8,870 bases of DNA from Spirochaetales bacterium (lineage in GTDB: Bacteria; Spirochaetota; Spirochaetia; Sphaerochaetales; Sphaerochaetaceae). Numbering within the stretch: position 1 is the first letter of the stretch; each line of letters begins with the position of its first letter. Positions 6,209 through 8,870 of this stretch are shown in pieces. Under the pieces are notes generated by a model. It saw only the letters and a program-made list of their open reading frames with translations, did no database searches and was not told where the DNA came from. Position numbers and translations under genes: made by a program. Location of the stretch: positions 1 through 8,870 of the forward strand of contig JAAZJI010000124.1 in assembly GCA_012800465.1 (NCBI GenBank), in the 5' to 3' direction.

Positions 6209-8449
6209 TCAGCGCCTTGTTGATCCGATCGACGATCGTCTCGGCGTGCTCGGCATCGGTCCTGGGAAGCAGGAGGACGAACTCATCCCCCCCACCCGGA
6301 AGATGATGTCATCCTCCCGGCACGTCCGCTTCATCACCGCAGCCACCTTCTTCAGCAGTTCGTCCCCGACATCATGGCCGAACGCATCGTTGGCGAGCTT
6401 CAGCCCGTTCACATCGGCGAGAACCAGGGTGAGGGGCTGGTAGGGCTCGCTGTCGATCTCTTCGCGGATCCGGTCGAAGTGGCGGCGATTGTAGAGGGTG
6501 GTAAGGGGGTCGGAGATCGAGAGGGCTCTCATCTCCTGAGCCTTGGTCCGTTCCTCGGTGGCGTCCCGGAAGACGATCACTATTCCGTACAGCTCACCGC
6601 CTTTGCCGATGATCGGGGAGGCGTGGTCGGAGATGTAGCGCTCCACCCCGTCCCGGGCGACGAGGGTCGCCTGCTCGCCGATGCTCAGGGACTGCCGCTT
6701 GGAGAGGACGAGCTGGGCAAGATCCGGAGGGCGCCTCCTCCGGTCGGTCGGAACGAGGTGGAAGATCTCCGAAAGGGGGCGTCCGACCGCTTCCTCCGCT
6801 TCCCAGCCGACGAGTCGTTCCGCCGGCCCGTTGATGAATTGGACGATGCCCACCTCATCGGTCGAGATCACTCCCTCGGCGACGCTCAAGAGGGTCGTTT
6901 CAAAGAGCATCCGTTCATAGAGCACCTTATGCTCCATGTCACGTTCGCTGGTGATGTCATCCATCAGCATCGTCACGAACCCCGGTTCGGGCTGGTAGGA
7001 GGAGATCCTGAAGTGTCGGCCGAACACAAGGTCCTCCGTCTCGAAGACGACGCTCTTGCCCGTGATCCCGACGGTGAGGTTGAGCTCGACCAGTTCCTTG
7101 GAAAGCGGCGGTGACAACGTCGACGCCGGTCGGTGCAGAATCTCCTCGTTCGGCACACCGGTGAGCTCCGCGTGCGCCCTGTTCGCCCGGACGATCTCGA
7201 AATCGACCACATCGCCCGCTTCGTTATGGATCAGCTTCATGAAAGCGAACGCCTGGTCCATGGTATCGAAGATCGCCTTGAGGTCCTCCATGTCCTGTCT
7301 GGGTGCCAAGGCGAGGGTGACCTGTTCGGTGATGTCGTTGTAGGTGCCGACGATCTGAAGGGGGTCGCCGTCGTTCGAGCGGAGCTCGATCCGTCCCCGT
7401 AGCATGATCGTGATCGGATGGCCGTCCTTGTGGATCATGCGCGCCATGGTGGTCAGGTGGTCGGTCTTGCCCATGAGGTGGGCCTGATAATCGATCGCCA
7501 GCTTCCCGATGTCCTCGGGGTGGAAGAACTGGGCGAATTGCGTCGATGTCATCGATTGAAGCCGCTCGGGTTCATAGCCGAGCAGCTCGATGAATCGATC
7601 TTCCAATGTGACCACGTCGTTTTGGAGATTCCAGGTGAAGGTGTAGAGCCTGGAGGCTCGGAGCGAGGCTTCCAGACGGTCCCGTTCGACCCCGAGATGT
7701 TCCCGCTCCGTCTCCTGCTTGAGCCGGTAGCGCTTGAAATCCCGGAGAAGAAGAATGCTGCCGACCAGCAGGATGGGGATTCCCAGGAAGGGGACGAGGA
7801 GAATCGTCACCCAGTTCCTATGCTGCCACAAGAGAAATCCGTCATGCGCTTCCTCGCTGCTCAGCCGCGCGTTCTCCTTGACGATCTCGATGAGGGTATG
7901 TATGACGATCGAATCATGGTGGGAGCGGGCGAGCATCTCCCGGATGGCTTCATCCTCCAGGACGAGGGAGGGGTTCTCTTCGATCACCGCCCGGTACTTG
8001 AAGAGCGGTCTGATGTGCTGGTCGATCGTGGTGTCGTAGGTGGACTGGATCTCCCGGATCAGGCGAAGCTGCTCAGGGTCGTCCTTGACCATGCATTCGA
8101 TCCGGGCGAGGGCGGAGATGCTGTTCTGGTTGTGCCGCTCGAACGCCTCGATCTGATCTTCCGTTCCCGTGAGGAGATAGCCGTGCTCGATGAGTCGGAT
8201 CGATTGGAATTCGTGTTCCAGGACATGTAGCTTCGTGATCAGGTCGTTGGTATCCATCATCTGTTGGTTCAAGGCATCGACCCGACGGTCGATCATGAAG
8301 CTCACATATGTCGAGCCTGCCAGTGCAAGAATGATGATCACGATACCGATGACAAAAATCCGGACGAAGCGCGGTTGCTTCCCGATGGCCTTCCCCCTCC
8401 TCTCTATACAGTACAGCAATAATGTCGCATAAACAAGAATAATCTCCAT
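6209..8449 (-). CDS. 5' part of the frameshifted c-di-GMP sensor: TM, CHASE3-like, TM, three PAS-like domains, GGDEF
   Basis: This inner-membrane sensor should couple periplasmic and cytoplasmic cues to cyclic di-GMP turnover. Residues are numbered from the ATG at 8521 that opens the frame. A transmembrane helix lies at 53-75. A CHASE3-like extracytoplasmic domain follows at about 76-236 (IRLIEHGYLLTG at 108-119), then a second helix at 237-260. PAS-like domains lie at about 290-400, 412-525 and 540-657, the first two ending in DIT(E/S)-type motifs. GGDEF begins at S670-DPLTTLYNRR, with VNGLKLANDAFGHDVGD (704-720) and an inhibitory site REDD (735-738) five residues before the active site. At V743-G744-G745 the frame shifts and the last 25 residues are out of frame. 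Restoring one G gives GGDEF and a protein of about 975 residues from this start. The start is uncertain: 8521 lies inside a Fur-like operator and lacks a ribosome site, 8449 has only a weak one, and a strong one precedes ATC at 8386. Confidence 0.85.
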   Translation of the reverse strand: MEIILVYATLLLYCIERRGKAIGKQPRFVRIFVIGIVIIILALAGSTYVSFMIDRRVDALNQQMMDTNDLITKLHVLEHEFQSIRLIEHGYLLTGTEDQIEAFERHNQNSISALARIECMVKDDPEQLRLIREIQSTYDTTIDQHIRPLFKYRAVIEENPSLVLEDEAIREMLARSHHDSIVIHTLIEIVKENARLSSEEAHDGFLLWQHRNWVTILLVPFLGIPILLVGSILLLRDFKRYRLKQETEREHLGVERDRLEASLRASRLYTFTWNLQNDVVTLEDRFIELLGYEPERLQSMTSTQFAQFFHPEDIGKLAIDYQAHLMGKTDHLTTMARMIHKDGHPITIMLRGRIELRSNDGDPLQIVGTYNDITEQVTLALAPRQDMEDLKAIFDTMDQAFAFMKLIHNEAGDVVDFEIVRANRAHAELTGVPNEEILHRPASTLSPPLSKELVELNLTVGITGKSVVFETEDLVFGRHFRISSYQPEPGFVTMLMDDITSERDMEHKVLYERMLFETTLLSVAEGVISTDEVGIVQFINGPAERLVGWEAEEAVGRPLSEIFHLVPTDRRRRPPDLAQLVLSKRQSLSIGEQATLVARDGVERYISDHASPIIGKGGELYGIVIVFRDATEERTKAQEMRALSISDPLTTLYNRRHFDRIREEIDSEPYQPLTLVLADVNGLKLANDAFGHDVGDELLKKVAAVMKRTCREDDIIFRVGGMSSSSCFPGPMPSTPRRSSIGSTRR
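6287..6293 (-). other. G7 homopolymer frameshift site inside the GGDEF motif
   Basis: On the coding strand the bases read GTG GGG GGG ATG, giving V-G-G-M and an early stop at 6209-6211. One more G would read V-G-G-D-E-F and join the downstream HD-GYP frame without a break. The switch must occur between the stop of the downstream frame (6309-6311) and the stop of the upstream frame (6209-6211). Only a switch at this run restores the canonical motif. The run also has the register of a -1 slippery heptamer, G-GGG-GGG. Confidence 0.9.
8387..8403 (-). promoter_or_regulatory. Strong Shine-Dalgarno-like tract ahead of an in-frame ATC codon
   Basis: On the minus strand the purine tract AGAGGAGGGGGAAGG contains a perfect AGGAGG (8401 to 8396), nine bases before the in-frame ATC at 8386-8384. 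Starting there would give a short basic tail (GKQPR) directly before the first transmembrane helix, a normal layout for such sensors. No ATG, GTG or TTG follows in frame before the helix. It could be a rare ATC start, a base change or error of an original ATG, or chance, since the codons also read as E-R-R-G-K. Confidence 0.35.
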
Positions 8450-8466
8450 TCGATAGGAAAATCCTG

Positions 8467-8480
8467 GAATCGAACGATTC
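8467..8480. repeat. Short palindrome GAATCG-AA-CGATTC in the divergent control region
   Basis: Six bases on each side pair perfectly around AA. An overlapping inverted repeat, TCGAA-CGA-TTCGA, spans 8470-8482. It lies upstream of the likely sensor starts at 8449 or 8386 and upstream of the peroxiredoxin -35, so it could be an operator. Palindromes this short also arise by chance, and if the sensor truly starts at 8521 it is simply coding sequence. Confidence 0.25.
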
Positions 8481-8492
8481 GAAGGAAAGCAT

Positions 8493-8521
8493 TTGTCTTT
8501 CTTATTGATAATGAGTATCAT
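8493..8521 (+). promoter_or_regulatory. Sigma-70 type promoter of the peroxiredoxin gene
   Basis: TTGTCT (8493-8498, four of six matches to the -35 consensus) is followed by a 17-base spacer and TATCAT (8516-8521, five of six matches to the -10). Transcription would begin near 8528, about 31 bases before the start codon. The surrounding DNA is AT-rich compared with the genes on either side. The -10 overlaps the Fur-family operator at 8506-8520. Confidence 0.6.
8506..8520. promoter_or_regulatory. Fur/PerR-family operator (7-1-7 type box)
   Basis: TGATAATGAGTATCA differs at one base from the 15-base Fur-family 7-1-7 consensus TGATAATNATTATCA, with the mismatch at position 10. It lies between the -35 and -10 and over most of the -10 of the peroxiredoxin promoter, where a bound repressor would block RNA polymerase. 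The second base pair (TG...CA) is Fur-like rather than PerR-like (TT...AA), so I cannot decide between an iron sensor and a peroxide sensor. Regulation of the divergent c-di-GMP sensor is also possible. Confidence 0.55.
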
Positions 8522-8558
8522 TAAAGTAACGATATCAGATTATGAAGGAGTATCAACC

Positions 8559-8870
8559 ATGGAAGAAATCACGAAAACAACCGGTCTGCCCCTGATTGGC
8601 GATCCCGCCCCGGCGTTCCGCGCCGTCACCACCCAGGGAGACATCAATTTCCCGGAGGACTACAAGGGAAAGTGGGTGATCCTGTTCAGCCACCCGGCGG
8701 ACTTCACCCCGGTGTGTACCACCGAGTTCATGACCTTCGCCTCGATGCAGGATGAGTTCAAGGCGATGAACACCGAGCTCGTCGGTCTTTCGATCGATTC
8801 GCTGTACGCCCACATCGCGTGGCTGCGAAAGATCCAGGAGCTTGAATGGAAAGGAATGAAGAACATCGAA
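8559..8870 (+). CDS. Peroxiredoxin, Prx6 / archaeal-type AhpC-TSA family (3' end beyond the window)
   Basis: Only the first 104 residues are present. Peroxiredoxins reduce hydrogen peroxide and organic or nitrogen peroxides in the cytoplasm through a peroxidatic cysteine. Here it is Cys53 in HPADFTPVCTTEF (45-57), with the conserved Pro46 and Thr50 of the PxxxTxxC active site. The opening LIGDPAPAF, the segment EDYKGKWVILFSHPADF (33-49) and LVGLSIDSLYAHIAWL (74-89) match the Prx6-type subgroup, which includes archaeal enzymes and has a long C-terminal arm. Whether a resolving cysteine exists cannot be seen. The ATG at 8559 has AAGGAG (8545-8550) 8 bases upstream. The gene is divergent from the c-di-GMP sensor and probably controlled by the Fur-like box in its promoter. 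Confidence 0.95.
   Translation, partial: MEEITKTTGLPLIGDPAPAFRAVTTQGDINFPEDYKGKWVILFSHPADFTPVCTTEFMTFASMQDEFKAMNTELVGLSIDSLYAHIAWLRKIQELEWKGMKNIE

Noticed and set aside
5817..8230. Several plus-strand open frames opposite the c-di-GMP sensor (for example 5817-6443, 6374-7114, 7418-8230)
   Set aside because: They are shadows of the PAS, GGDEF and HD-GYP coding sequence, with skewed composition and no domains.

Overview
The window is GC-rich bacterial chromosome, densely coded and with G or C at most third codon positions. The binding protein's signal peptide runs straight into an AGAKEA-type mature start. That style is common on exported solute-binding proteins of spirochaetes such as Sphaerochaeta and Treponema, so my best guess is a free-living or gut-type spirochaete of the Sphaerochaeta kind. 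This rests on family habits, not on a phylogenetic marker.

Positions 1-5536 (+ strand) hold one carbohydrate-type ABC importer operon. It reads: promoter, periplasmic binding protein (RhaS/LsrB-like), a 100-base gap with a strong hairpin and a possible secondary extended -10 promoter, a double-domain CUT2 ATPase, two different membrane permeases whose genes overlap by ATGA, and a cytoplasmic glutamine-amidotransferase-like (ThuA-like, DUF1355 type) protein. Binding protein, ATPase and two permeases make a complete importer. The substrate is unknown: the architecture is that of rhamnose or AI-2 type CUT2 importers, but no kinase, isomerase, aldolase or regulator lies in the window.

Positions 5523-8449 (- strand) hold a large membrane sensor for cyclic di-GMP. 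Its order is transmembrane segment, CHASE3-like periplasmic domain, transmembrane segment, three PAS-like domains, GGDEF cyclase, HD-GYP phosphodiesterase. It is split by a one-base frameshift in a run of seven G (mRNA sense) exactly inside the GGDEF motif. Adding one G, or a -1 ribosomal slip on that heptamer, restores a perfect GGDEF and joins the HD-GYP half. Its 3' end overlaps the 3' end of the importer operon by 14 bases, tail to tail.

Positions 8450-8558 are a divergent control region. It carries a good sigma-70 promoter for the next gene with a near-consensus Fur-family operator over its -10 element. The last gene (8559 to the window end, + strand, cut off) is a Prx6-type peroxiredoxin. 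Its product is expected to remove peroxides, which fits Fur or PerR control.

The most noteworthy items are the frameshift inside GGDEF, the lost metal ligand in HD-GYP, the degenerate second ATPase site, the Fur-like box, and a strong Shine-Dalgarno sequence in front of a non-standard ATC codon in the sensor gene. I found no tRNA, rRNA, CRISPR array, insertion sequence or phage gene.
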